A DNA stretch of 64,000 nucleotides from Syncephalastrum monosporum B8922 (lineage: Eukaryota > Mucoromycota > Mucoromycetes > Mucorales > Syncephalastraceae). Shown in pieces: positions 34,913 through 46,766 of the stretch (the first letter of the stretch is position 1; each line of letters opens with the position of its first letter). Below the pieces are notes generated by a model. That model ran no database searches. It was not told the DNA's origin and saw only the letters and a list, made by a program, of their open reading frames with translations. The position numbers and the translations under genes were made by a program. The stretch lies in NCBI GenBank assembly GCA_000697355.1, contig JNEN01001244.1, forward strand, positions 371,109 to 435,108, in the 5' to 3' direction.

Positions 34913-35418
34913 CCCTCGACATCGGGTGCCTTCGAAAATGGCATGCGCGTGAAAGTGATCTTTTGCCTTACTTTCATCACGGGTAGCGGTCGTCTTGCGA
35001 AAACCCCGACCGCCGCCGCGCCGGGTACTGCCGGTTCCATGTGAGAATGTCGTTGACCGGTCCTCTTCCCCATTGGCTGAATTTTCCGCTCTGCTCTAGC
35101 AGACCCGTGCTTTATTTGCTCTTTTGTCTCAATCAGGAACGGGTGCATTGAATCAGCCTTGTCATTTGAAAAGATCCGGGAGCAATAGTTAACAAAGTTT
35201 ACAAAGAGAAAGCTATCGTTTTATTATTACTATTTTTTTTCGGATGCATCACGCATAGGTGCATGAAAAAATTGGAACATTGTGGGGAAGGGGAGAAAAA
35301 TAAAAATACAGGTATAGCGATTTATGACGCAATGGCGGGGGCGGGTACTTCTTGAAATAATTACGGGACGGGCGGAGGAGCATGACCGCGGTTTTAGGCA
35401 ACTTGCTTGATAATATGC
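34913..35418. other. PEPCK upstream region
   Basis: About 500 bp between the PEPCK TATA box and the stop codon of the PQQ-repeat gene. No coding segment seen; probably the promoter of one gene and the 3' UTR of the other. Confidence 0.45.
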
Positions 35419-36358
35419 TCATCCTCCTCCGCCACCACCACCGCCACCACCGCCACCGGAAGACCGCTGCTGACGTTCGAGATCATGCGCTTGAGCAAGA
35501 GGGAACTGACTAAAAGCGGTGTGTGCTTCAGCAGCCAGTCGAGAGCTCCAAGGAGTCGCGAGCGTCATGTAACCTAACCCCATCATCGAGTTGGAGATCT
35601 TGGTAGACCACAGTACATCTCCCGTGGTTGCCTGAATGCAATACACCCATTTGCCGCAGCCGACATAGACGCGCTGTCGGTTGACCGCCGAAGATGGCTC
35701 CACCAGAGCTACAGGCATGTTGTAGCCGCCCTTGGGGCAGTTGTATTTCCATAGCTCCTCGCCGCTGGAAGCGTCGATCGCCATGCACTTGCCACGAGTG
35801 CATCCGAGGATAATGGGCTTGCTGTGATCATTACTGCCCTCGTCATAGTCAGGTGGCGAGTCCTCAACAGCTTCACCAGTCATGTCATGACGCCTTGGTG
35901 ATAGAATACGGCTCGATGTGCTTATCACGCCGACTTCGTCGTACCCACATCCCTATCATGCGTCAAGTAAGAGGTGTTATTGTTAGTCGGTCTTGTCAGC
36001 AAAGAAAACCCCTCCCCCTGATCCTGTCTGTGCTCTCGCGCCCTAAAAATTTGCGAACCTTCATCTTGTTGATCCATATGGTTTCTCCCGTGAACAAGTC
36101 CATGCATGCGGTCTTGCCGTTTCCGCCGACAATCAAGCGGTCGTAGTCCGTGATGAATAGAGACACGATACCACCCATGGCTCCAGTGGGGAACTTTGCT
36201 CGCCAGAGCCGTGTGCCGTCCGCCTTATGAACCGCATAAATTTTGCCGTGAGTTGCACATAATAGTACTTCGTTTCTGTTGAAGCTCCGTTCACTGCGAG
36301 ACACCGCACTGTCCGAGTCATCATCGTTAAAGGCCTTCTCTTTTTCTTTCCCAAACAT
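35419..36358 (-). CDS. PQQ-type beta-propeller repeat protein with poly-Gly tail, 2 exons, 277 aa
   Basis: Exons 36358-36059 and 35952-35419, joined in phase 0 with a CTAAC branch-site-like motif in the intron. Blades of the PQQ/quinoprotein-like propeller recur: VLLCATHGKIYAVHKADGTR-LW, LIVGGNGKTACMDLFTGETIW, IILGCTRGKCMAIDASSGEELW and VYVGCGKWVYCIQATTGDVLW. Each has the Gly-x-Ala-x-Asp-x3-Gly-x3-Trp ending of such repeats. Four clear repeats are too few for a full eight-bladed enzyme, so it is a partial propeller or binding scaffold. Similar repeats occur at the C-terminus of AASDH-type acyl-CoA synthetases, but no adenylation domain precedes it here. The protein ends in about a dozen glycines. 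The start is the first Met of the open frame; a further upstream exon is not excluded. Confidence 0.8.
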
Positions 36359-38380
36359 CAGCGAGGTAGAGTACAGATATGCGAAAGAGGTACGGTGTAT
36401 CGTCGCTCAGCAGGTTTCAGGTCATATAAATTAGATCAGGAAAAGACGGGTAAGTCGTGCTGAGCACTGAGCAGTAAAGCTCTATATTAAGAAGCCGCTG
36501 GTGGCTGAAGTTGCCATGAGAGGTTTAAACCAGCCTTGAATGTTTCACAGGATCAACCTTTCCCATTTACATGATGCTTCTTCGGCGTTTCAAGAGAACC
36601 TTTTCGACTCATTTATGTGGAACCTGATTATCTGTCTTTTATCTCGAAACACGGCACCATTCTCAAGTACTGAATAGTCATTTGAAAGCAATGGTCTCTA
36701 CAATCTTATACATGCTAGCAAAGTTTTCGTTGGCGTTCGAATCATGACTTTGTATCTGATAATGGGATTGGATGCTGCGCTCGTTCCAACTGCAAGACGA
36801 GGAGACCTTGCCGTCGTAAGCAAGTGGCTCAAATCTGTCAATAGTTGCTATATTATGGTAGATCTTGCCGGGCCACCTGTTGCCATGAGCAGGAGGCATG
36901 CTCACTTGCCAGATCGGAGGGATACAAAGATTACTGTCACTGCAAGGCGCAGTCTTGCAGTTTGTGCATGCTTGGGGAGATACCCGCTCAACCCTGACGC
37001 AAAGTGAATAGCCACACTACCCCTTCTCGCTTGTATGGCTATAGCAATCTACAGATTTATACGTTGAAACCTAGTAAACACAGCTCTCTCGCATCTGTGA
37101 TCCCTACTACTAGCAGAACTGTGTGGCACCGTCTGTATTCTCGCTGCTTACCGAATCATGGACAACCGGGAAATTGACTTCTCCTTTTGGCTGCTGTGTG
37201 ACATCGATCACCAGTATCTTTCTATGGACATATCGTAATAGCAAAATTCGCTGCGCGTGCTTTCATTCTGTCAGAGTCCGACAATCTGTTTTGAAAGGTT
37301 CTTGTTTACCTTGCATTTCCACATGTAACGAGCATTCCCAAAATACAGATGAAGGTACAGATCACTACTCCTTGAAGGAAGCGGAGCCCCATATGAGCTT
37401 GCACGATCGTCTCTGTAAGCGGTCAGGTGTTGCAGACGATGAGGAGACAAATCAATGCATCCCGTGATGGAAAATTCCTATATTAACAAAGCTAAACAAG
37501 CTTCATCACAAGATACTGACTTTGAGAAAGTCATACAAATATTACGTAGACACTAAGTGTGTGATCGATTTCATATAGCACAAGAGTCTGAAGCAGTACA
37601 GCATTATAGAAGGGTTGCTCCTTCTGTTTGGCCGAGAAGCATCAATGGAATTGGGCATATAGTGTACGTATGAACGCGTGCTTGACATTCATTTTCGGGG
37701 ATAGTTATCTCTGCAGTGTCGTTAGGAAACCGCAAGTATCTTAATTCCCATTTAATTTCTGACGCGATGAACGGTCTCAATAAAGAATAAGGAAATACCA
37801 TTTGGGGGGTGGATACGTTCTGATATGAATTCTCGTGGTGTATGCAATGATATGTATAGGTTCCCACATATGTACATACTGTTCGTGCAAGTTAAGGTAT
37901 GTGATGCAAGAAGTCAAGTAAATGAACGCTTGCTTAGCAAACGATTGAGTGCCGCATATCTGGATGCAGCACATGGCCTGGGGTCTCGGTCTAGCTGGAA
38001 TGCAAATGGCTTGCGGCGGGTTGTTTTATGTTCCCGATCCCTTGCGATGCAGGTTGTTACTGTAGGCCGCAAATGTGGGGTACCCAGTAACTCGGCACCT
38101 TCTAAGAAGCTCTGTTTGAGTTTGTCTCCTTGCTGGTCATCCCTGCATTTGCTTTTTCTATTCGTTCTATATGCACGTTTGGTCAGAAATGGCACCATGA
38201 GCGTTCTGCAGCGATATGCACGTGCCTCGTTTGTTCCTGAGGGTGTTTCAATCATGCCGACGCTGTATGGGGTGTGTGCTCGGGTCATTAAATGATATGC
38301 TAAACCTCCAACAGATGGTGTCAGAAGCATTTTATCAGGGATGAAGGTATGATACGGAATAAGGTTTACCTTGGAGCCAA
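36359..38380. other. 2-kb spacer with unassigned open frames
   Basis: Between two minus-strand genes. On the minus strand an open frame of about 112 codons ends at 36678 and has a Cys cluster (ACTNCKTAPCSDSNLC) in its first part. A second minus-strand frame, from 38330 down to 37914, has 138 codons. A short minus-strand stretch around 37140-37255 ends in a good GTAAGC donor. None matches a family I know and I could not link them into one gene. Confidence 0.4.
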
Positions 38381-38991
38381 TTAATGGGCTGACGGGCTCC
38401 CTTTTCGCGAAAGGGCGGCTTGCTTCACTGAAGGGGATGCTTTCTTCTTATGCCAGCGACGCGCGGGACGATGGCGTCCTTGTTCGTGAGCGATACGGCT
38501 AAACTTGAGTACAGCGTCCTGGTGCAGACCCAGGCGACTGGCAGCCGCATGGTCGTCCAGTAGACGCTGGCCTTGAAAAAGCAGACAATGCGAGGCCCAT
38601 ATGTGCTTCCTACATTGTGCGTGTGCGTGTATGCAGGTCTGGTTAACACAAATCACTGCCGCTCTCCTTTTTATCTTACCAGCTCATATGCTTCGCCGTC
38701 GAAAGAGTCTGCTCCACCTGTTCCTGAATGCGTTTCTTAATGTCGCGCAAGGTGGCTGCTTGCTCCACCAGAATGTCTATGAAGAATCAGAAGTGAACTA
38801 GTGATTTAGCTTGTGCGCGTACAAACAGAAGGTAACGGGTGGCGATCGACGCGAATGCGGAAAGCCTTGCCCTGTTCAGCAGCAATGAGCAGCTCGATAG
38901 CATCGAGAGACGGATTCTTGGGGACATCCTGCAGTAATTCGTCGTCCAGGAGTTCTTGCAGTCGTCGTTTCAGTTCCTTTGTGTTTGACAT
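38381..38991 (-). CDS. SNRNP25: U11/U12 snRNP 25-kDa protein (SNRNP25), 3 exons, 164 aa
   Basis: Exons 38991-38823, 38776-38680 and 38609-38381; introns of 46 and 70 bp. The protein follows the human U11/U12-25K plan: an N-terminal helix (LLDDELLQDVPKNPSLDAIELLIAAEQGKAF), then a ubiquitin-like domain (about 45-135) with FRIRVDRHPLPSVYILVEQAATLRDIKKRI, the signature turn HMSWKHIW at the exon 2/3 junction, and GQRLLDDHAAASRLGLHQDAVLKF. A basic tail rich in Lys, Arg and Ser completes it. The 25K protein is part of the U11/U12 di-snRNP, which recognises the 5' splice site of U12-type introns. Its presence implies a working minor spliceosome, although every intron I modelled in this window is of the major type. 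Confidence 0.87.
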
Positions 38992-41900
38992 GCCAGGAAA
39001 AAAAGGCTGAGGTTCAAAAGCACATTTTGGCGCACTCCTGCTCTCTACAAAGGCCTTGAGCCTTTTATTTCATGCAAGTACAGCTGTGAATTGGCTATGC
39101 ACTATGTTAAAAGACACGCAAGCAAGGGCTATGCGTTGCTACGGGGTATAAACTGCGCAAAGCAACTGAAGCGAGTCGGGTTGGGGCCAACTAATACAAG
39201 AAGAGCGAAGGAAATGCGTCGCTCCTTGGGACTGCGCAGTCTCTCTACACCTCAGCTTACCTACACATCGAGCTTCGCATGCTCTCCGCAGGCAAAAGGG
39301 CCAGAAGCAGTGTCTCTTTTGCTGCAAACAGATGTGCCTTTGAGAGGCTTAGATTTATTGTAGCTCGCACTTCTCAGCTGTTGCGGCGCACCCATAAAAG
39401 AGAAAGCGATCGTACCCTCCCTCATGCGGCTCTCGGATCGCATCCTTCAGATCATACAGGCGATGAGTCCGATACAAAACTATTTTATTCCAACATATGA
39501 TGCTCACATTGTGGTCATTTTGCTCAATAAATGAGATTGTGTGAACCGGTGAGAGGTTCTATATGCTTATCTACTGCATCAGGGGCTCGCAGCCACCGCC
39601 GATTCAATGTGAACCTTTCACAGCAGACGAGACAACTGAATACAGGGTTCCTTTTACAGTTACTTTGTAAGCTGTTTTTTTCATTTTCAACTTTTGCTTA
39701 AAAAAGTAGGCCATCAGAAAGCCAAGCCTTCCTGCACAGTCCACAAAGGAAAAGTGCGAGATCATCCATTGTCTAAGAAGTCTCATAGGAGACGACTCGA
39801 CACCCGTCACTCAAAGGAAGGTGGCAGCATCATCCACTGACCGGCAATGTGTGTCTGGTTTAGGAAACCGAGACTGGTTATGTACTGCATACAGATCCTG
39901 TAGAGTACGAAACTGAGGAAAAAAAAAATTGCTTACTTTGCCCTGTCTTTTATAGTTTTTCGCGAAAAAAATTTTTCACCTTCCGCTTATGGTAAGTGTT
40001 CTTTAAACGCCTTTCTTCCACTCTGCACTGAAGGAAAAAGACATGCGCTCCCGTCCCACACTTGAACTATTCTCTCGATCTTACTTACAGTCAACCCACT
40101 GGTATTTTTGTCCATGTACTCTCGTTGAATAATGCAGCGTGGGTTACCTGCAAATCTCGATCATTTCAGCGATCACGAACGGAAACTTCGATCCGCAGTT
40201 GACCACGCAACATTGCTTTAACATTGTCCCCGGCAAACTGTGATGACAAGAAGTCTATAAACTGTCTCACAATATTTGACAGTTGAGTGGCTCTAATATC
40301 ACAAAGAACGATTGTTTTGGGTCAGGAGAAGCATTCGTCGTAATAAGCGCAGAAATTCTGGACTCTCATATATCAAACAAACTAGCCTGGTTCTACTCTA
40401 GTGGTCTTTTGTCGAATTTATAAAAATATCTGTGTCGTTTAGACAAACACGGCAACAGACAGAAACGAAGGAGTTATCGTATGCACTAGAACGCTATCAA
40501 CATTGGAGTGCCAATGACCTTCATTTCGTATCTCGTTGAGTACCTTTCTTATTTTCGGCAAGCGCCATATACCTTTTCACGGTGGCTTGAGAATAAGCTA
40601 TTCTTACTTCACCATGGCTTTCAGCATGATGACTTTTTCCTCAAACGACGAGGATCGCTGATGTGGCTAATATTTTGGTCAAGCAACGACGCAGCTCGTT
40701 GTATGATTATTACTGTATTTACTATATCACTGAAAGATAAAGTAGCACCATGAACCAATACTACTGCTGCACACAATCTTTCATGGCTTATGTATTAACA
40801 GTAAATCTCACCAGTAGTGTATATGCTTGTACGTATTCTCTAGTACCCTTTCATTTAGCTATTAGTGACACTTACTGACTCAGTACATACACTACAGGCA
40901 GTATTTGTACTTTGCCACTCAGCCTGAACTTCATGATCAGCAGGTATACTGGCGTTAGGTAGTTCACCATACTTTGCTCGTCTTTGCAACGTTACACCCT
41001 TTGTCAGTGGATGGGTGAACCATTCCTGAAAATTAATCGATTGAGCCGCGACACGAGAGGAAACACTAGCTGCTCGGTACTGACTTGATGGTCGTGGCAA
41101 GCGACACTGGCGCAACTTGATTCAGGAGGTTATTTTTATGTATGTTCAAACTTGTATTGGTTTGACCAACACACGTTTTGGTACTGTGGATATATTCTCC
41201 TCTCTCGGCTGATCAAAAGTATCTCCTACTGAACTTTGGCTATCCTAGCGCGAAGTAACGATCGGCATTGTCCTCTCTAAGTCACTATGACGCAGAAGTG
41301 CCTGTGTGTGTGCGCGGCGAGTCCCTAAATGAGATGAAGTCCGACACAGACCATTGGTTCAAACTAGGAGTCGCTAGCGGGGGCTTGCCCGCAAAAGTGC
41401 GTGCGTATGTGAGCACCCGTTGTTTTGGGAGAAGGCGTTTTGTTTGGGTAGTACACTCCTTATTTTGCAGATAATTTTCTTCCTTGGAAGACATGGCGAT
41501 CCCGTGGCGCTGCAGGACAAAGACATGAATGATATGCAGGTATAGCAAAGCATAAAGTTTGCTATGCAGGTGAAACAGTATCTTGATGTTTGTCCCGGGA
41601 ACAACAATCTAACAAACACGGCACACACATCTTGGTATATGCGCACACATATATTTGATCAATTGACACTTTAAAAATATAGGTGGCGAGAGGGGGGGTA
41701 CTGTTGCCTTGCTCGATACAGGAACTGCGAAAACCCCACAGGGGTTCTGGATAACAAGGGGAGAGAAAAGACATTTATATGACGGGAAAAATACGAGGAA
41801 GTGTGATCATGGGGTGAAGGGAGGAGCAATCGGGGCAGAGCACAGAGGGGAAAAAACGAAGCCTGTGTTATTTACCAGAGAACAAACAAGAACTCTCTTT

Positions 41901-41993
41901 CCTCCCTCTTTCTTTTTTCTTTTTCTCTCTTCCACGCTTTCCTTCCTCCGCCTTCTCCTGTTCTTCATCCTCTTTCAATTCTTTGCTGTCACC
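38992..41993. other. 3-kb gene-poor spacer
   Basis: Shared upstream region of SNRNP25 (-) and the small plus-strand gene at 41994. Only short open frames occur (for example 81 codons at 40508-40753), none recognised. The last 120 bp are a strong pyrimidine tract, probably the leader of the next gene. Confidence 0.45.
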
Positions 41994-42314
41994 ATGGGAC
42001 TGATTGATAAGTTGCGTGCGCAATACGAAATCCGCAAAATCTCAAAGTACACCGAGCGACGAGCGAACCAGTCCCACTTCGAATTTCATGACCGAGCGTA
42101 TTACGACAATGTCTATCGTGATGGTGTTTATGTACACCCTGAAGGCCGCCCGCGATATTCCTCCTCCAGCAACTCCTCTTCCTCCAGCAATTTACCCTGG
42201 GTTGCCACGCTGTCCGGTATGATACGACGGAGCAGCCAAGGTAGCGCCCACAGTGGCTCGCTTGCGGCCAGCCAGATGAAAACGTCAGAAACCTACACCG
42301 CCTCAGCCCGATAG
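41994..42314 (+). CDS. Small uncharacterised protein, 106 aa
   Basis: A single-exon frame that starts in a good fungal context (GTCACCATGGG) right after a CT-rich leader of the kind seen at expressed fungal genes. Residues 1 to about 55 are charged and rich in Tyr and Arg (MGLIDKLRAQYEIRKISKYT, then HFEFHDRAYYDNVYRDGVY) and look structured. The second half is Ser-rich low complexity with a hydrophobic SNLPWVATLSGMI patch. No signal peptide, membrane span or catalytic motif is visible. I do not recognise the family; the context and composition favour a real, perhaps lineage-specific, gene. Confidence 0.6.
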   Translation: MGLIDKLRAQYEIRKISKYTERRANQSHFEFHDRAYYDNVYRDGVYVHPEGRPRYSSSSNSSSSSNLPWVATLSGMIRRSSQGSAHSGSLAASQMKTSETYTASAR

Positions 42315-44944
42315 AATTTTTTTTGTGAATCCAATGCCCTTCTACTCTTCGCCCCGCCCCACCCTCCTATATTCTTTTCTCCTTCATGTCATTATCATGT
42401 TGTATATAAGGGGTTATTTGGGATTGAAACAACACCTGTGTATACAATAAAGAACTGCAGCATAATTCAGAATACTGGTAAACAAGGATGTGCCGGCCTT
42501 TGGTCGGCTGACGGTGGGTTTTGTACAACCGATGCACAAAAAATTTACGTGTCACCCTTCCTGGACAGGGCACCCTTCTACCATTGCACGTCGAGTCTAT
42601 AGTATGGAGACCCATTCTCGCCAAAACGGACAGTCGGCCCACATCTTACGTAAACCTGCCGACAAGCGTCTCGGTATACGCGATGGACCCATCGCCGCGC
42701 ACATATCCTGCCTTTCACGCGGCTTTTTGATGGACACTATTTGCGCAGACGTAAAATTAAAAATAATCCACACCGCTTCTAAATCTCGGTGATAGGTAAA
42801 AAAGTAACCCCGGTAGTAAGAATGTTATGTCTCAGCAGGGGTAGCAGGGCTCTCAACGTGTCAACATGTGCTATCTTGCATGAAAACAATACCTAACTTC
42901 AAGTGCAGCTCTTGTTGAGAGCTGCACTTGAGGTAAAAGGAGTTGCCACATTCGATATTAGCAGTTTAAACAAAGAATGATACCATACGCACACAGGAGA
43001 GAAATAATCGCCGCTCGAACTAGCGAATATGCTGAAATCACGTGCGGAGCCGAACAATGGGCGATCCGCGGCTCCGTAAGACGGAACGAAAGGACTGTTC
43101 GGACCCTCTAACATTCAGACTGCATGCATATCGTGATAAAGCAACTAGAGGATCGAGTGATAGCATTCATCACACCGCGAAAGAGATAATGTGTGCCAGG
43201 AAAAGTCGTTATATTCATACTCTAACTATATCAAGGGCAGGGGGTGAATATATGACTTTGCATACACGGCCATCTTCTGTCGTATGGTGTGAACTACTAC
43301 TTTAATTACACGTGTTGTTTTCAGGTACCTATCTCGATAAAGCCACCTGCATATTGAGAGAAAATGAGCGTTTATTTACTAGAAAACTTAGAGTTGTCAT
43401 GGGGCGACTGCTGCATACCTATACTTGGTCAATTTATCGTGCAGATCAGAAGACCTGAGATGAGCAACGAAACTTCTACAAAAAAGTTTCAGACAGCATA
43501 TATAGCGAAGGCGATACTGATTGATCCTCCTCTCGGGCTACCATAGCTTCGAACGTCGTCGTTTCAATGGCGTAATCCTGGGCCGTCAATGACATGACTG
43601 ATTACTACCTTTGAACCCCACATTGTTGAGATTAGATAAGCATAGTCGTCTTCTAGAGAGCACGTTTATAGTGGCCGGATCATTTATATTTGGAGTGTAA
43701 TGCTCTCTCTCTGTTGACTTTTGCTATGCATAACTTCCGTCCTTTAAGTAGATGCTGTATGAGAGTAGGCTTGGGACTTCAAATTTTTTGAATATTTAGT
43801 ATCTTGCCTCGCAAGTATCTGGCGTAGAATGTAGCATGAAAGCCCGGATATTATTACTGCGGTCAACAGAGCCATCGACCGATTTTATTTGAAGATAGCA
43901 GAGAAATGCGTCTTAAAGCCGATGCTAGTGTATTCAACAAAGGCTAGTTTATTTTCAGAAGGCAGATTCGATCTCACAGACACAGTCCTGGTATGCTTCG
44001 CCTTGCGAGGGCAGACTGCCATGTTGAGGTTTGCTTTTTGTTTTTGAGTGGGACCCTGGTGGTCTACACTTTTATAACGTTCTTGGTTCCTGAATTTTTT
44101 ATCCCGCGCCGATCAGATTGAAAAAAAAAAAAAAGAAGAGGAAGAGGTTCGCTTTACATGTGTTTCGCTTGTGATGGTCGCATCAGACCCAATGAACGCG
44201 AGAAAACGTGACATGCGCCACCCCGCAAAAAAAAAAAAGAGGGTACACGAGAAAGACAGAGCACATCACGCACGCAAAGTACGAAGGGCTCCGTCTCAAT
44301 TTTTACTCATACGAGTCAGCCCAAAAAATTTATTGGCACAGAATGAGTCACCTTGTGAATGAATTTAAAGCCAGGCCAAAGGTTTCCATAGTGAGTGATC
44401 GTGGTCGGGCGGATTACAAAGCGGGTTTCTGGTTGAGGCAAGTGGAAGGTAATGGGGCAAGGTCCGTGCATGTGAAAATGCAACTAAATCTTTTACATTT
44501 GTCTTTTAAAGGTATACTGCCGAGGCCGGACGGATATCCTTTGTGAGTGTAAAGGAGATACACGACCTCCGCGGGGGGTTAACCAATCGGATGATTTCTG
44601 ATGGAGTACATAGGGTAAAGCGAGTATGGCCAGCGAAAGAAGCGCTGGGAAAGAGAAGAAAGCGACAAGAGTAGCTAGCATCTGCACAAATGAGACAAGA
44701 TAATCATGGCAGTAGAAAGATCGAGAGTGAGGGTGGGTAAATAACAGATAACAAGCATGTGGAGAGAAAGTGGGATTATCGGGAGTGCACCAGAACAAAG
44801 CGGGGACGGCTATGGCTTAACCTTAATGAATTGAATTGGCGCTATCCGATTGTCAGCGGCTTTTTTTTTTTTTTTTCCAGGAAGCCCCACGAGCTTTTTT
44901 TACCGCCCTTTACGCCTTCTTTTCTTCCCGTTCTTCATTCAGCC
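42315..44944. other. 2.6-kb gene-poor spacer with a hairpin
   Basis: Contains a perfect 14-bp inverted repeat at 42899-42931, an open but unassigned stretch at about 42490-42792, and A-rich runs at 44120-44134 and 44226-44239. The T-rich tract at 44862-44877 followed by CAG lies just upstream of the aminotransferase start. No further gene could be supported. Confidence 0.45.
42899..42931. repeat. Perfect 14-bp inverted repeat with 5-nt loop
   Basis: The arm TCAAGTGCAGCTCT is followed by the loop TGTTG and the exact reverse complement AGAGCTGCACTTGA. It would form a strong hairpin in either RNA strand. Confidence 0.9.
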
Positions 44945-46642
44945 ATGTTGTCGGTCATCACCCGCACTTCGTTTAAGCCTTCCCTCCTCGGCTCGCGTGC
45001 CTTTGTCTCTACCTGGAGCAATGTTCCCCAAGGTAACTATCTTCCTTATCTTGTAATACGCGTTTGGATGCGTGTCGCGTGCCGTGTGTCTCGTCGACCG
45101 TCTCGCCGACTGAACCAAAGAAAGGCCTGTCTGAAAGAACAAATTGCTCACCGTCCTTGTTCTTCTTTTTTTAAGGTCCCCCGGACGCCATCTTGGGTGT
45201 GACTGAGGCCTTCAAGAGAGACACTGACCCCAAGAAGATGAACCTGGGTGTGGGTGCTTACCGCGACGACAGCGGTCAGCCTTATGTCCTGTCCTGCGTT
45301 CGCAAGGTAAGCACACAGCTGTCCGTCATGAGTGTCTTGTGACTTCTCAGGGGAACTCGTCGTTTGCTAAAATTCTGGTTTATTACTTTTTTCATCTTTT
45401 GTGGTGCAGGCCGAGAAGATCCTCCTGGACAACCGCATGGACAAGGAGTATGCTGGTATCACCGGTGTCCCTGCCTTCACCAAGGCTGCTGGTAAGCTCG
45501 CTTTTGGCGACAACAGCCCTCTGATCCAGGACAACCGCGTAAGTGATTTGCCATGGTCATTCTGCCTCCGTGTGCTCATGTTTGTTTATTTTTCTTTTAG
45601 CTGGCCATCACCCAGAGCATTTCAGGTACCGGTGCCCTCCGCATCGGCGCTGCCTTCCTGAACGAGTTCTACCCCCACGCCAAGAAGGTCTACGTCCCCA
45701 ACCCCACCTGGGGCAACCACATTCCGATCATGAAGCACTCTGGTCTCGAGTTGGAAAAGTACACTTACTTTGACAAGAACACCAACGGCCTCAACATCAG
45801 CGGTATGCTTGAGGACATCAAGGCCGCCCCCAAGAACTCGATTGTTCTTCTGCACGCCTGTGCCCACAACCCCACCGGTGTCGACCCCACCCAGAGCCAG
45901 TGGAACGAGATCTCCCAGGTCGTAAAGGTAAGAAAAACAAGGTCATTTCTTTATAGACTATTCACGCATAGTATGACAGGAACGTGGTCACTTTGTCTTC
46001 TTTGACATGGCCTACCAGGGCTTCGCCTCGGGTGACTGTGACCGTGATGCGTATGCGCTTCGCAAGTTTGTCAGCGATGGTCACTCTCTTGTGCTCTCGC
46101 AGTCGTTTGCCAAGAACATGGGTCTCTATGGTGAGCGTGTCGGTGCCTTCTCGGTCGCCTGCGCCGACGCTGAGGAGCGTGCACGCGTCGAGTCCCAGCT
46201 CAAGATCTTGATCCGTCCCATGTACTCGAACCCTCCCATCTACGGTGCCCGCATTGTCGACACCGTCCTCAACTCGCCCGAACTCAAGCAGGAATGGCTG
46301 GGTGAGGTCAAGGTCATGGCTGACCGTATCATCACCATGCGCAACAAGCTGCGTGGACACCTCGAGAACGACTTTGGCTCCAAGAAGAACTGGGAGCACA
46401 TCACTAACCAGGTATGGACAAGTGTAAGAGAAGAAACAAAGAAGTCAGGTCGGCTCACACCTTGTCATCTTTATCAGATTGGTATGTTCTGCTTCTCTGG
46501 CTTGACCCCCGAGCAGGTCGACAAGCTCAAGGATGACTGGCACGTCTACCTGACCCGCGACGGTCGTATCTCCATGGCTGGTATCTCCTCCGACAATGTC
46601 AAGTACCTTGCTGAGGCCATCCACAACGTCACCAAGGACTAA
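44945..46642 (+). CDS. AAT1: Mitochondrial aspartate aminotransferase, 6 exons, 423 aa
   Basis: Exons 44945-45032, 45176-45306, 45410-45538, 45601-45927, 45980-46411 and 46478-46642. The first about 25 residues ([20 protein letters not shown]) are a basic mitochondrial presequence. The mature part starts at the usual [17 protein letters not shown] and keeps the aminotransferase class I landmarks: [54 protein letters not shown], the PLP-binding Lys in [16 protein letters not shown], and the substrate-binding Arg region. The enzyme interconverts aspartate plus 2-oxoglutarate with oxaloacetate plus glutamate and serves the malate-aspartate shuttle. The presequence and overall similarity to GOT2 favour the mitochondrial isoform. 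It is convergent with the MPC2 gene; 124 bp separate the stop codons. Confidence 0.96.
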
Positions 46643-46766
46643 ATAGTTCCCCATGTATTATAATCTTTTTCTTTGCCTTTCTCTTTTTCTTTCCACTGCT
46701 TTAGCACCCTCTCCATCCAACCGTTCACAATGCATGTTTCTTTGAGAAAGATTGCAGACCTTTTCT

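Noticed and set aside
39091..39500. Overlapping short open frames in the spacer upstream of SNRNP25
   Set aside because: Fewer than 90 codons each, no domain, no splice partner and no promoter element; not reported as genes.
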